Notes: generated from the letters alone by a model not told the origin. Numbered from the stretch's first letter, positions 27,266-36,113 are shown. The stretch: 64,000 bases of DNA from Pseudomonas fluorescens (GCF_902497745.1 NZ_CABVHJ010000022.1:1-64000); one strand, 5' to 3'. Numbers and translations are program-made.

Positions 27266-27628
27266 ATGAAAGGATTCTCTGCATTGACTGTGATCGGCCT
27301 TGCCGATGGATTGATTCACTGGCAGATATTTTTTGTCCTGTGCACCGCCGTGGGGCTGACTCAAGCCGCGAGTAATTTCGCCGCGTTTTGCGTGGCCGCT
27401 GCGTTCTCGTTTTACGTGAATGTGCTGTATACCTTCGAGCGCAATACGTCGGTGCTTGGTTATCTATTGTTTATCGGCGGGATGGGCGGGGTGAGTTTTG
27501 CCATCGGCGCTATTGCCGATGCGCAGCACTGGCATGGATTGGCCACCGTGGCGTCTTTCACACTGTTCAATCTGTTGTCGGGCTACCTGTTTTTCCGGTT
27601 TGTCTTGTTGCGCCGAAATCAGCAGTGA
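27266..27628 (+). CDS. GtrA family flippase-like membrane protein
   Basis: A 120-residue protein with four transmembrane helices (about residues 4-25, 30-50, 62-82, 92-113), the GtrA fold. Motifs: GLADGLIHWQIFFVLC near the start, AAAFSFYVNVLYTFE in the second helix and LFNLLSGYLFFRFVLLRRN at the end. GtrA proteins are thought to flip undecaprenyl-phosphate glucose for periplasmic glucosyltransferases such as the gene just upstream. Start MKGFSALTV follows GAACCGAG; an upstream in-frame start at 27227 would add 13 residues without family match. Confidence 0.88.
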   Translation: MKGFSALTVIGLADGLIHWQIFFVLCTAVGLTQAASNFAAFCVAAAFSFYVNVLYTFERNTSVLGYLLFIGGMGGVSFAIGAIADAQHWHGLATVASFTLFNLLSGYLFFRFVLLRRNQQ

Positions 27629-27664
27629 CGCGCCAGTCCGATGTGCAGACTGGCGCATTGGCCG

Positions 27665-29284
27665 TTACGCGGCCGCGACTTCCTGCGGCTCGAAACTGTC
27701 CGCCCGCGCCATCTGCCACATCCGCGAGTAAAACTCGCCATTCACTTCCCCGGTAAGCAATTCCCCCGGTTTCAGGAACACATGCAACTGCGAGAACAGT
27801 TTGATCTCGGTCGCTGACATACGCCGCACCAAGTGCTTGGCCGACAGTTGCGACGGATGCTCAAGACCGGCGGCGGCAAGCATTTCTGCCAGTGCTTTGA
27901 GCGTGTTGCGGTGGAAGCTGAACACGCGCTGCGCCTTGTCCGGCACCACCAGCGCACGCTGGCGCAGAGGATCCTGGGTGGCGACGCCGGTCGGGCATTT
28001 GTTGGTGTGGCAGCTTTGCGACTGAATGCAGCCGATGGCGAACATGAAGCCACGCGCGGAGTTGGCCCAGTCGGCGCCGATGGCCAGTACGCTGGCGATG
28101 TCGAAGGCGCTGACGATCTTGCCGCTGGCGCCGAGTTTGATCTTGTCGCGCAGGTTGAGGCCGACCAGGGTGTTGTGGACGAACAGCAAGCCTTCGCGCA
28201 TCGGCACACCAATGTGATCGGTGAACTCGACCGGTGCGGCGCCGGTGCCACCTTCCTTGCCGTCGACCACGATAAAGTCCGGCAGGATGCCGGTTTCCAG
28301 CATGGCTTTGGCGATGCCCATGAACTCCCATGGATGACCGAGGCAGAACTTGAAACCCACCGGTTTGCCGCCGGACAGCTCGCGCAATTGCTGAATGAAA
28401 TGCATCATTTCCAGCGGTGTGGAAAACGCGCTGTGACGTGACGGCGACACGCAGTCCTCACCCATCAAAATGCCGCGAGTTTCAGCGATTTCCTGGGTGA
28501 CTTTGTGTTTGGGCAGGATGCCGCCGTGGCCGGGTTTGGCACCCTGACTCATCTTGATTTCGATCATCCGCACTTGCGGGTTCTGTGCCTGGGTGGCGAA
28601 GCGTTCCGGGTCGAAACGGCCGTCGCTGGTACGGCAACCGAAGTAGCCGCTGCCCAGTTCCCAGGTCAGGTCGCCGCCGTGTTCGCGGTGATACGGGCTG
28701 ATGCTGCCCTCACCGGTGTCGTGGGCGAAGTTGCCGAGTTTCGCGCCCTGGTTCAACGCGCGAATGGCGTTGGCGCTGAGCGAACCGAAGCTCATCGCCG
28801 AAATGTTGAACACCGACGCCGAGTACGGCTGGCTGCACTGCGGGCCGCCGACGGTGACGCGGAAACTGCTCGGGTCGCTCAGCGGCGCCGGGCGCATTGA
28901 GTGCCCTATGAATTCGAAGCCCGATTGATAGACATCGATCAGCGTGCCGAACGGTTTGTCGGCGGTTTCGTTTTTCGCTCGCGAATACACCAGCGAACGC
29001 TGGGCGCGGGAGAAGGGCAGGGCATCGCTGTCGGATTCCAGCAGGTACTGACGGATCTCCGGGCGGATGCCTTCGACCAGATAGCGGATGTTGCCGAGGA
29101 TCGGGTAATTGCGGCGCACGGCGTGTGGGCTTTGCAGCAGGTCGAACAGACCGAGCAGGCTCAACACACCGGTGACGGCAGTGATCGGCCACAGCCAGTC
29201 ATGTTCGAGGAAAGGCAGGCTGGCGAGGGTGAAAATCACGCAGACGGCAAAGAAGGCGTAGCGGCTCAGGAGTGACAGGCTCAT
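27665..29284 (-). CDS. FMN-binding glutamate synthase family protein (GltB domain 2-like)
   Basis: A 539-residue protein. Start MSLSLLSRYAFFAVCVIF gives a hydrophobic N-terminal pair of helices (about 5-45); the open frame continues upstream through a REP, which is not coding. The body is the glutamate synthase FMN barrel: SFGSLSANAIRALNQGA, GAKPGHGGILPKHKVT, DFIVVDGKEGGTGAAPVEF, and the cluster ligand pattern CIQSQSCHTNKCPTG. It lacks the glutaminase domain and there is no gltD partner nearby, so it is one of the stand-alone membrane-linked GltB-like proteins whose substrate is unknown. Convergent with gtrA. Confidence 0.9.
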   Translation of the reverse strand: MSLSLLSRYAFFAVCVIFTLASLPFLEHDWLWPITAVTGVLSLLGLFDLLQSPHAVRRNYPILGNIRYLVEGIRPEIRQYLLESDSDALPFSRAQRSLVYSRAKNETADKPFGTLIDVYQSGFEFIGHSMRPAPLSDPSSFRVTVGGPQCSQPYSASVFNISAMSFGSLSANAIRALNQGAKLGNFAHDTGEGSISPYHREHGGDLTWELGSGYFGCRTSDGRFDPERFATQAQNPQVRMIEIKMSQGAKPGHGGILPKHKVTQEIAETRGILMGEDCVSPSRHSAFSTPLEMMHFIQQLRELSGGKPVGFKFCLGHPWEFMGIAKAMLETGILPDFIVVDGKEGGTGAAPVEFTDHIGVPMREGLLFVHNTLVGLNLRDKIKLGASGKIVSAFDIASVLAIGADWANSARGFMFAIGCIQSQSCHTNKCPTGVATQDPLRQRALVVPDKAQRVFSFHRNTLKALAEMLAAAGLEHPSQLSAKHLVRRMSATEIKLFSQLHVFLKPGELLTGEVNGEFYSRMWQMARADSFEPQEVAAA

Positions 29285-29330
29285 ACGGTTTCCTTGGTTC
29301 GGACTCGGAATAATCAGCGCCGCAGTTCCT

Positions 29331-29420
29331 TGTGGGAGCGAGCTTGCTCGCGAATACAGTGGATCAGCCAACATGAATGTTGGATGTGATGGCCCCTTCG
29401 CGAGCAAGCTCGCTCCCACA
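29331..29420. repeat. REP pair (BIME)
   Basis: TGTGGGAGCGAGCTTGCTCG and its inverse with a 45-bp spacer, upstream of the FMN protein and downstream of the LuxR gene. Confidence 0.9.
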
Positions 29421-29442
29421 AAAAAACGTAAATCGCGCTGTT

Positions 29443-30243
29443 TCAGGCGTTTTGCGCCTGAAGAAAAATCGAAAACAGCTCGGACTGGGATTTGATCCCC
29501 AGCTTGCTGTACATGTGTTTCTTATGGACTTTCACGGTTTCTACGGAGATTTCCAGCTTACGGGCGATTTCTTTACTGGAGCAACCGCTGAGCATCAAGC
29601 GCCCGACATCCAGCTCGCGGGCGGTCAGTTGTGCACCCTTGAGTTGCTGCACCGACGCTTCCAGTTGCACCCGCCAGTCTGCCCGGACAGGGGCGGCGGC
29701 GAGGGCCACGGTTTCGTTGATCTCATAGGGCAGTCGTTGGCGCAGCAGGCCCAGCACCCAAGGCTGGATCAATGACAGCAAGGCGATATGTTCGCCAGTG
29801 AAAAGTTTTTCACTGCCCAGCGACAGACACAGCGTGCGATCGCCTTCGAGCTGACAATTGAACTGGATTTCGTCGGCGACGACATTCAGACGAAAGTATC
29901 GCTGGTAATACTCGGTCAGTTCGAAATGCTCCGGCGCCACCTCCGAGAGGCGATACAGACCGGTGCGCGTTTGCTCGCGGCAGGCGATGTAGAACGGGTC
30001 GAGCAGGTACAGGCCGCGCAGATAATCCTGAAACAACGGGTCAGGGCTGCCGTCTGCGCCCGGGCATTCGGCGAAGACTTGCGGGTGCTGATCGGCGCTG
30101 AACAGCAGCACCACCCAGCTATCGAACGGCACGTATTGGTCGAGCAAACGCAGCAGTTGCGCCCAGAAGTTCGGCTTGTCGAGTGCGTCGATCAATTGCC
30201 CGACGGCGCGGTGCCAGGTGATGTCATCAAACGAAAGTGTCAT
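29443..30243 (-). CDS. LuxR family transcriptional regulator
   Basis: A 266-residue regulator. The last 65 residues form a LuxR/GerE helix-turn-helix: LTARELDVGRLMLSGCSSKEIARKLEISVETVKVHKKHMYSKLGI. The N-terminal 200 residues are a sensor region without a REC aspartate or an acyl-homoserine-lactone signature that I can recognise; LGLYLLDPFY-like and FRLNVVADEIQFNCQLEGD stretches resemble the GAF-like region of amidase/nitrilase-linked LuxR proteins. It is divergent from a nitrilase-family gene 126 bases away, so control of that gene is the likely role. Confidence 0.85.
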   Translation of the reverse strand: MTLSFDDITWHRAVGQLIDALDKPNFWAQLLRLLDQYVPFDSWVVLLFSADQHPQVFAECPGADGSPDPLFQDYLRGLYLLDPFYIACREQTRTGLYRLSEVAPEHFELTEYYQRYFRLNVVADEIQFNCQLEGDRTLCLSLGSEKLFTGEHIALLSLIQPWVLGLLRQRLPYEINETVALAAAPVRADWRVQLEASVQQLKGAQLTARELDVGRLMLSGCSSKEIARKLEISVETVKVHKKHMYSKLGIKSQSELFSIFLQAQNA

Positions 30244-30369
30244 CGATCTACCCCTATCGGGTTACCCCGGCCGCGTAATTCCCTGGCCGGCTGCTTGCTG
30301 CGCATACTGGCCCACAGACAGCCACCGGGCAATCTTTCAGCGCCCGGCGCTCATCACAAGGGAATCCCC

Positions 30370-31191
30370 ATGAAAGTCGAACTCGCCCAACTGGCGGGCC
30401 GTGACAATGCCACGGCATACAACCTCGAACGCGCGCTTGCAGCGATTGCCGCGTGTGCGCCGGACACGCAGCTGATCGTGTTCCCGGAAACCCATCTGAT
30501 GGGCTTCCCGACGGCCGAGACCGTTGCGCAAACCGCCGAAGCGCTGGACGGCCCGACCGTCAGTGCAGTGCTCGCCGCCGCGCGCGAACGCAACATTGCC
30601 GTGGTGATCGGCATGGCCGAGAACGACCACGGGCGCTTCTACAACACCACGCTGTTGATCACCCCTGAAGGCATCGCCCTGAAATACCGCAAGACGCATT
30701 TGTGGGCGTCGGATCGCGGTGTGTTCGAGGCCGGCGACCGCTACGCCACGTGTGAGTGGAACGGCCTGCGCGTTGGCTTGCTGATTTGCTACGACATCGA
30801 ATTTCCAGAGTCGGCCCGTGCCCTGGCGCAACTCGGTGCTGAATTGCTCATCGTGACCAACGGCAACATGGACCCGTACGCGCCGACACACCGCACCGCG
30901 ATCATGGCCCGTGCCCAGGAGAATCAGGCCTTTGCGTTGATGGTCAATCGCGTGGAGGCGGGGGATGACGGTTTGGTGTTCGCGGGTGGCAGTGCGCTGG
31001 TCGATCCGCTGGGGACGTTGCTGTTCGAAGCAGGGCGGGAAGAAGGGACGTTCCGCGTTGAGCTGGATTTCGCTCGATTGGAGATTGCGCGCAGGGATTA
31101 CCGCTATCTGGATGATCAGCGGTTGAAGTTGCCGGGCGAGGTGGTGGAGCACGGCGATGGTGTACGTGAGTTGTTGATTCCACGCCGTTGA
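30370..31191 (+). CDS. Carbon-nitrogen hydrolase (nitrilase superfamily)
   Basis: A 273-residue amidase-type enzyme that cleaves non-peptide C-N bonds. The catalytic Glu-Lys-Cys triad is visible: Glu40 in FPETHLMGF, Lys108 in YRKTHLW and Cys140 in LICYDIEFPE. Size and the DIEFPE motif fit the omega-amidase/aliphatic amidase side of the family rather than true nitrilases; substrate is unknown. ATG at 30370 follows AAGGGAAT. The divergent LuxR gene is the likely regulator. A repeat island follows the stop codon. Confidence 0.9.
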   Translation: MKVELAQLAGRDNATAYNLERALAAIAACAPDTQLIVFPETHLMGFPTAETVAQTAEALDGPTVSAVLAAARERNIAVVIGMAENDHGRFYNTTLLITPEGIALKYRKTHLWASDRGVFEAGDRYATCEWNGLRVGLLICYDIEFPESARALAQLGAELLIVTNGNMDPYAPTHRTAIMARAQENQAFALMVNRVEAGDDGLVFAGGSALVDPLGTLLFEAGREEGTFRVELDFARLEIARRDYRYLDDQRLKLPGEVVEHGDGVRELLIPRR

Positions 31192-31195
31192 CCGC

Positions 31196-31520
31196 TGCCC
31201 TCACCCTAACCCTCTCCCAGAGGGAGAGGGGACTGACCGAGCTGATTGTTCGAGGTACGCCGACCTGAAATACCGAATCGTACTCAGGATTTGAAGCTGC
31301 GAATTCAAGGCCGCACTCAGGATTTGAAACTGCGGATTCGAGTCGCACTCAGGATTTGAAACTGCGGATTCGAGTCGCACTCAGGATTAGAAGCTGCGAA
31401 TTCGAATTGGGCGCAGGGTTTGAAACTGCGAATTCGTGTCGAACTCAGGAGTTGAAACCCATGGAGATCGGCTCCCTTTCCCCTCGCCCCCTTGGGGGAG
31501 AGGGCTGGGGTGAGGGGGAA
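31196..31520. repeat. Composite intergenic repeat island, expanded copy
   Basis: The ends are the inverted elements CCCTCACCCTAACCCTCTCC ... AGAGGGAGAGG and CTCGCCCCCTTGGGGGAGAGG ... GGGGTGAGGGGG. The interior (31282-31455) is a tandem array of about six units. Related elements lie at 1-34, 52351-52545 and 59795-59961, always between genes. Confidence 0.85.
31282..31455. repeat. Tandem repeat, about six 32-33 bp units
   Basis: Units begin near 31282, 31315, 31347, 31379, 31411 and 31443. The core is ACTCAGGATTTGAAACTGCG then GATTCGAGTCGC. The third and fourth units are near identical, which indicates recent slippage or unequal exchange. There are no unique spacers, so it is not CRISPR. Confidence 0.85.
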
Positions 31521-31637
31521 AAGATTTCAAGCCGAACAAAAAAACTCAAACAACACCAGAACAACAAAGCCACACCCGAAAACATTCGCCGAACCCGGCT
31601 CTGCCATAAATCCAATAAAATTCGGAGTAAGTCGCCC

Positions 31638-31901
31638 ATGGCTCGTTTGCAACTGCATGCGCACTTCGGCACGCCGGTCAACAGCATCCTGCTGTGCGCC
31701 GTGGTGGCGTTGCCGGTGATCTTCCATTACTGGATCGGCGGCGAGAAAAAAGGCCCGCGTGAGCGGGTGCTGTTTTTGCTCTTTCCGTTCATGGGTCTGG
31801 TCGCGGATTTGTGGCTGATGGTCAGCCTCGATCACCTGGCGGTGCTCACCGGGGGCTTCCGTCGGCAGCCTCCGGAAATGGATTTTCAGGAAGCGACCTG
31901 A
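31638..31901 (+). pseudogene. Remnant of an APC family amino acid permease (C-terminal fragments)
   Basis: An 87-codon frame whose pieces match separated parts of APC permeases: FGTPVNSILLCAVVALPV (a loop plus start of a helix), IFHYWIGGEKKGPRERVLFLLFP with LGLVADLWLMVSLD-like sequence, and the tail TGGFRRQPPEMDFQEAT. In full-length relatives these are separated by further helices, so this looks like a 3' fragment with internal in-frame deletions. No 5' part is nearby. It could still be translated as a small membrane protein. Call rests on recalled family sequence. Confidence 0.6.
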
Positions 31902-31908
31902 GGCGCCT

Positions 31909-33312
31909 TCACGCAGCGGGCCGGCTCTGGCGCATCGGTAACTCGACGCGAAAGGTCGTGCCCACCCCCGGTTCGCTGCGTACCGAAATATCGCCACCGT
32001 GCTTTTTCACAATGCCGTACGACAGGGACAGGCCAAGCCCGGTGCCTTGGCCGACCGGTTTGGTGGTGAAAAACGGATCGAAAATTTTCTGCAGAATGTC
32101 CGGCGCAATCCCCGCGCCGGTGTCCGCGACTTCCACCCAGGCCGTGTCTTGTTCCTGCCCGGTGCGCAAGGTGATGGTGCCGCGTTCGGGGCCCATGGCC
32201 TGCGCCGCATTGACCACCAGGTTCATGATCACCTGATTGATTTGTGATGGCAGGCACTCGATGTCCGGCAGGGGCTGATACTCCTTGATCAGGTCGGCCT
32301 TGTACTTGAGTTCGCTGGCGACGATGTTCAGGGTCGACTCGATGCCTTGCTGCAGATTGGCCCACTGCCATTGCTGATGGCTATCGACCCGCGAGAAGTC
32401 CTTCAGGTCCTTGACGATCTGCCCGACCCGGCCAATGCCTTCCTTGGATTCGCGGATCAGCACCGGGATGTCTTCGAGGAGAAAATCCAGATCGGCGTCT
32501 TTGCGCAATTGCTCAAGCTGTGCCACGGACTCGGGGTCTGGTGTGGGGCCAAGCGTCTGCCAGGCATCGAGTACGCTGAGCAATTGTTTGAAGTAGCCGT
32601 CCAGCGTGCCGAGGTTGGAAGAGATAAAGCCGATCGGGTTATTGATTTCATGGGCCACGCCCGCCGCCATTTGCCCCAGTGACGCAAGTTTCTCCGACTG
32701 CACCAGCTGACTTTCCAGTTGCTTTCGCTCATCGATTTCCCGCTGCAGTTCTTCACTGGCCTGCTTGAATTGGGCCGTGCGTTGATCGACCAGATGTTCC
32801 AGGTGATGCATCTGCAATGACGCGCGTTCGGTCATCTGCCACTTGGTCAGCAGGGTGTTGGCCATCTGCTGCACTTCGATGTTGTCGAACGGCTTCTTCA
32901 AAATCAGCAAGCGGTCATGCGCCTGCAGACGTTCCAGCAGTTCATCCCAGGAATAATCCGAGTAGGCGGTGCAAACCACCACTTGCAACTGCGGGTCCTG
33001 CTGCCACAGATGTTCAATGGTTTTCGCGCCGTCCCAACCGTCGGGCATGCGCATGTCGACAAAGGCCAGCGCGTAGGGGCGTTGTTCCGCCAGCGCCTGG
33101 ACCAGCTTGCCCAGACCTTCCTCGCCGCCATAGGCCGAGTCCAGCTCGAACGGCGGACGTTCGGCGCGCACCTGAGCGCCAAACAGTGCCGCTTCCATCT
33201 CGTCCAGTTCCACTGATTGCGCCGCCGGCGGCGCGAGAATCTTGCGAAAGTCTTCATGGATCGACGGCATGTCGTCGATCAGCAGAATGCGGCGGTTCGA
33301 CAGCTCGCTCAT
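31909..33312 (-). CDS. REC-histidine kinase hybrid (response regulator with HATPase)
   Basis: A 467-residue cytoplasmic protein. Residues 1-160 are a REC domain (IDD at 12-14, phosphoacceptor Asp86 in FVDMRMPDG, Lys140 in LKKPFD) with about 28 extra residues between the first Asp pair and Asp86 compared with CheY. A coiled coil follows (180-205), then HisKA with His221 in AAGVAHEINNPIGF and HATPase motifs NLVVNAAQA, DTGAGI and GTGLGLSL. REC at the N-terminus of a kinase suggests it is phosphorylated by another kinase and passes the signal on. Its start overlaps the stop of the membrane kinase (ATGA, 33309-33312); last gene of the operon. Confidence 0.9.
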   Translation of the reverse strand: MSELSNRRILLIDDMPSIHEDFRKILAPPAAQSVELDEMEAALFGAQVRAERPPFELDSAYGGEEGLGKLVQALAEQRPYALAFVDMRMPDGWDGAKTIEHLWQQDPQLQVVVCTAYSDYSWDELLERLQAHDRLLILKKPFDNIEVQQMANTLLTKWQMTERASLQMHHLEHLVDQRTAQFKQASEELQREIDERKQLESQLVQSEKLASLGQMAAGVAHEINNPIGFISSNLGTLDGYFKQLLSVLDAWQTLGPTPDPESVAQLEQLRKDADLDFLLEDIPVLIRESKEGIGRVGQIVKDLKDFSRVDSHQQWQWANLQQGIESTLNIVASELKYKADLIKEYQPLPDIECLPSQINQVIMNLVVNAAQAMGPERGTITLRTGQEQDTAWVEVADTGAGIAPDILQKIFDPFFTTKPVGQGTGLGLSLSYGIVKKHGGDISVRSEPGVGTTFRVELPMRQSRPAA

Positions 33313-35123
33313 GCGTTCTCCGTGACGCTGATCAGGGGGATCTGCAAAGTGAACAACGCACCCTGGCCCGGGCCGTCACTGTGCGCAGTGAGATGGCCGT
33401 TCATCTCGATGGCCGCCAGGGCGCAGCTGTGCAGGCCGAAGCCGTGGCCTTCCTTGCGAGTGGTGAAGCCGTGGGCAAAGATCCGCGTCATGTTTTCCGG
33501 CGCAATGCCTTCGCCGTCATCCTTGACGCTGATTTCAAGGAAGTTGTCATCGACGATCCTGACCGACAGGGTCATGGTGCGGGGGCGGTTGCTGAGGTCG
33601 GACATGGCGTATTTGGCGTTGCTGATCAAGTTGATCAGGATCAGCAGCAAACGGTGTTTGTCGCCCATCACCTGCGGCACGTCGGCGTATTCCCGGACCA
33701 CTGTGACGTGGTGCCGGGTCAGTGCCCCGGCGTTCATGCGCAACGCGTCTTCAAGCAATTCGTTGATGAACAGCGGTTCGGTCATGCTGTTGGCGCCGGC
33801 ATAGGATTGCTGGGTGGCGACGATGTCCTTGATGTGGTCGACGCTTTTGTTCATCTGGTTCAACTCGTCGAGCATTTCCTGTTGTTCCTGGGCAATCGCG
33901 ACCACCAGTTGGTTGAGGTAGCCGGGGAGCAATTTGCCTTTGGCGTCTTCGCTGAGGAACGCGCCGAGATCTTCCGGGTGTTCGTTGATCAGTTGCATGG
34001 CCTTGCCCAGGCCTTGGCTCTTGCTGTTGCGCAGTTTGCGCGTGATCAGGTCGCTGGAGATGTTCACGCTGTTGAGCACGTTGCCGACGTTGTGCAACAC
34101 GTTAGTGGCGATTTCCGCCATGCCGGCCTGACGTGCCGCGTCGAGCAGTTCGCTCTGGGCGTCCCGCAGTTCCCGGGTGCGTTCTTCGACTCTTTGTTCC
34201 AGCGCGTCGTTGGCCGTTTGCAGGGCGTTATTGACCCGGTTGATCTCGGCGAAACTGCCGATCAAACGGATGGCCAGCCACACCAGCGACAACATCAGCA
34301 GCACCGAAAACAACAGCAGGTAGAAGTGGTATTGCCGGTCGACCTGATCGGCGCGCTGCTGATCGTGATCGAGCATGGTGGTGATGTTGTCGAGGCTGTC
34401 AGCCACGGGGATGTTTTCGATGTTTTCGAGCAACTGGTTGACCAGTGGCTGCTCGCGCGCAATCAGCGAGATATGGCTGCTCATGATTTTGATCGGGGTC
34501 TGAAACGCCGGCGGCAGGCGTTGCGCGTTGACCTTCAGCTTGTTCAGGCCGACCTCGATGTCGGCGGCCCGATCGTCGGAGGTGACCTGGGCGAATTCGA
34601 GGGCACTGAGCAGCAGGTCGTAGGTGTCGGTAGTGATGTTCTGCAGCTGCAATTTATCGAAGTCCGACAGGCTGGCCAGTTGCTGTTGGATGTCGTCTTC
34701 AGCGGTGGGCAAAAAGGCCAGGGAATTACGCAACAGCGCGTTGTGCGATTTGAACTGTTCGACCAGACGGGTCTTCTCCTGCATCGCCTGCAGGAAACTC
34801 TCGTGAGCCTCGTTCCATTGCGCCGAGTCGTTGCGCCCATGTCCGGACTCGATCGCGTCGAAGCGCGCCCAGAGCCGGTTCATCTCGTGCATCGGCGACA
34901 CCAGCGGATCGTAGTTGTGGGTGAGCGCCACTCGCGCCTTGAGGAGCTCGTTTTCCCACAGTGAGTTCTGCTGTTTGATCTGCCGGATCAGATCCCTCGA
35001 TTCGGTGTACGTCATGGTCTGGTCAGAGCTGGATTTGATGTACAGGAACAACAGGATCGAGGCCAGCGTCAGGGCGACCAGGGTCAGCAACAACAGGCTG
35101 CGTCGCCGCGAGATGTTGATCAT
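33309..35123 (-). CDS. Membrane sensor histidine kinase with DAHL-type periplasmic domain
   Basis: A 604-residue sensor. Helix 1 at residues 9-29 (LLLLTLVALTLASILLFLYI), an all-helical periplasmic domain of about 230 residues with the pattern of DAHL domains (ENELLKARVALTHNYDPLV), helix 2 near 262-285, a coiled coil, then a kinase core with His344 in IATNVLHNVGNVLNSV, an H-box of the type seen in HWE-unlike, LHNVGN kinases, and HATPase motifs (NLISNAKYAM, DDGEGI, GHGFGLHS). It overlaps the downstream REC-kinase and the upstream cytochrome gene by ATGA, so three products are translationally coupled. Periplasmic exposure places its sensor beside the dihaem peroxidase. Confidence 0.88.
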   Translation of the reverse strand: MINISRRRSLLLLTLVALTLASILLFLYIKSSSDQTMTYTESRDLIRQIKQQNSLWENELLKARVALTHNYDPLVSPMHEMNRLWARFDAIESGHGRNDSAQWNEAHESFLQAMQEKTRLVEQFKSHNALLRNSLAFLPTAEDDIQQQLASLSDFDKLQLQNITTDTYDLLLSALEFAQVTSDDRAADIEVGLNKLKVNAQRLPPAFQTPIKIMSSHISLIAREQPLVNQLLENIENIPVADSLDNITTMLDHDQQRADQVDRQYHFYLLLFSVLLMLSLVWLAIRLIGSFAEINRVNNALQTANDALEQRVEERTRELRDAQSELLDAARQAGMAEIATNVLHNVGNVLNSVNISSDLITRKLRNSKSQGLGKAMQLINEHPEDLGAFLSEDAKGKLLPGYLNQLVVAIAQEQQEMLDELNQMNKSVDHIKDIVATQQSYAGANSMTEPLFINELLEDALRMNAGALTRHHVTVVREYADVPQVMGDKHRLLLILINLISNAKYAMSDLSNRPRTMTLSVRIVDDNFLEISVKDDGEGIAPENMTRIFAHGFTTRKEGHGFGLHSCALAAIEMNGHLTAHSDGPGQGALFTLQIPLISVTENA

Positions 35124-36073
35124 GGCTTGCTTTCCCCTTGGCCGGTCAGGGTGGTGAGAAACAGCATGATCAGCCGTTTGTCCTCAGTGCTCGGCATGCG
35201 CCCCAGCTGGTACTGGAACATCACATCCACAGCCCGCTCAAGGGTAGCCGCCGAACCATCGTGAAAGTACGGCGCGGTGATCGCGACATTGCGCAGGCTC
35301 GGCACCTTGAACACGGCCCGGTCCGCTTCGTCGCCGGTCACGTTGAAGCGGCCCTGATCGGCCACGGTCGGGTTGCCGCGATCGGCAATGTAATCGCCGA
35401 ACACGCCGAACTTCTGGAACATGTTGCCGCCGATGTTCACCCCTTGATGGCAGGCAATGCAGCCGTATTCCTTGAAGCGCTGGTAACCGTACTTTTCCTC
35501 CAGAGTGAGGATATCGGTGTTGCCGAGCAGGTATTGATCGAAGCGCGAGTTGGGCGTCAGCAGGGTGCGTTCAAAACTGGCCAGCGCCTGCTGGACATTG
35601 GCCCTTGTCACACCGTCCGGGAAGATGGCGGCGAAGTCGCGGCGATAGTCGGGGTTTTGCCCGAGCCGCTCGATGACCGTGTTCCAGTCGCTGCCCATTT
35701 CATGGGGGCTGGTGATGACGATGTTGCTTTGTTCCTCCAGCGTTTCGACGCGGCCATCCCAGAACTGGCGAAAGTTGAGGGCCGCGTTAAACACGGTCGG
35801 CGTGTTGAAGGCCACCGGTTTGCCGTCGAAGCCCAGTGACAAGGCGCGGCTGTCGGCACCGTTCTTGTCGAGTTGGTGGCAGCTGGCGCATGACAGCGTG
35901 CTGTTGATCGATAACCGTGGCTCGTGGAACAAGCGTCGACCGAGTTCCACGCGCCGGGCATCCTGCTGCGGCACCGCGGGCAACGGTTTGAGCGGCTCGT
36001 TCAGCGGCTCGGCACTGGCCCCGGCACAGAGTCCGCACAGCAGCAGCGCCATGGCGTGGTGGAAAAGGCTCAT
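35120..36073 (-). CDS. Dihaem cytochrome c peroxidase (CcpA/MauG family)
   Basis: A 317-residue periplasmic haem protein. Start MSLFHHAMALL is chosen because AGGGAGA lies 9 bases upstream; a signal peptide ends near GASAEP. Two c-type haem sites: CASCH at 62-66 and CIACH at 205-209. FWDGRVETLEEQ with Trp105 and HEMGSDW match bacterial cytochrome c peroxidases, which reduce H2O2 to water. MauG-type catalysis cannot be excluded. It sits between a c-di-GMP protein gene and a sensor kinase and overlaps the latter, which is unusual company and suggests it feeds the kinase a redox signal. Confidence 0.9.
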   Translation of the reverse strand: MSLFHHAMALLLCGLCAGASAEPLNEPLKPLPAVPQQDARRVELGRRLFHEPRLSINSTLSCASCHQLDKNGADSRALSLGFDGKPVAFNTPTVFNAALNFRQFWDGRVETLEEQSNIVITSPHEMGSDWNTVIERLGQNPDYRRDFAAIFPDGVTRANVQQALASFERTLLTPNSRFDQYLLGNTDILTLEEKYGYQRFKEYGCIACHQGVNIGGNMFQKFGVFGDYIADRGNPTVADQGRFNVTGDEADRAVFKVPSLRNVAITAPYFHDGSAATLERAVDVMFQYQLGRMPSTEDKRLIMLFLTTLTGQGESKP

Positions 36074-36113
36074 CGGCAATTGTCTCCCTGACTCAAGGCC
36101 GCTTTCACAATGA

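Noticed and set aside
31282..31455. Possible CRISPR array
   Set aside because: The 32-bp units are contiguous with no unique spacers and there are no cas genes; it is a tandem repeat.
32817..34964. 715-codon plus-strand frame opposite the two kinases
   Set aside because: Antisense of well-supported histidine kinase genes; Val/Gln/His-rich low-information translation.
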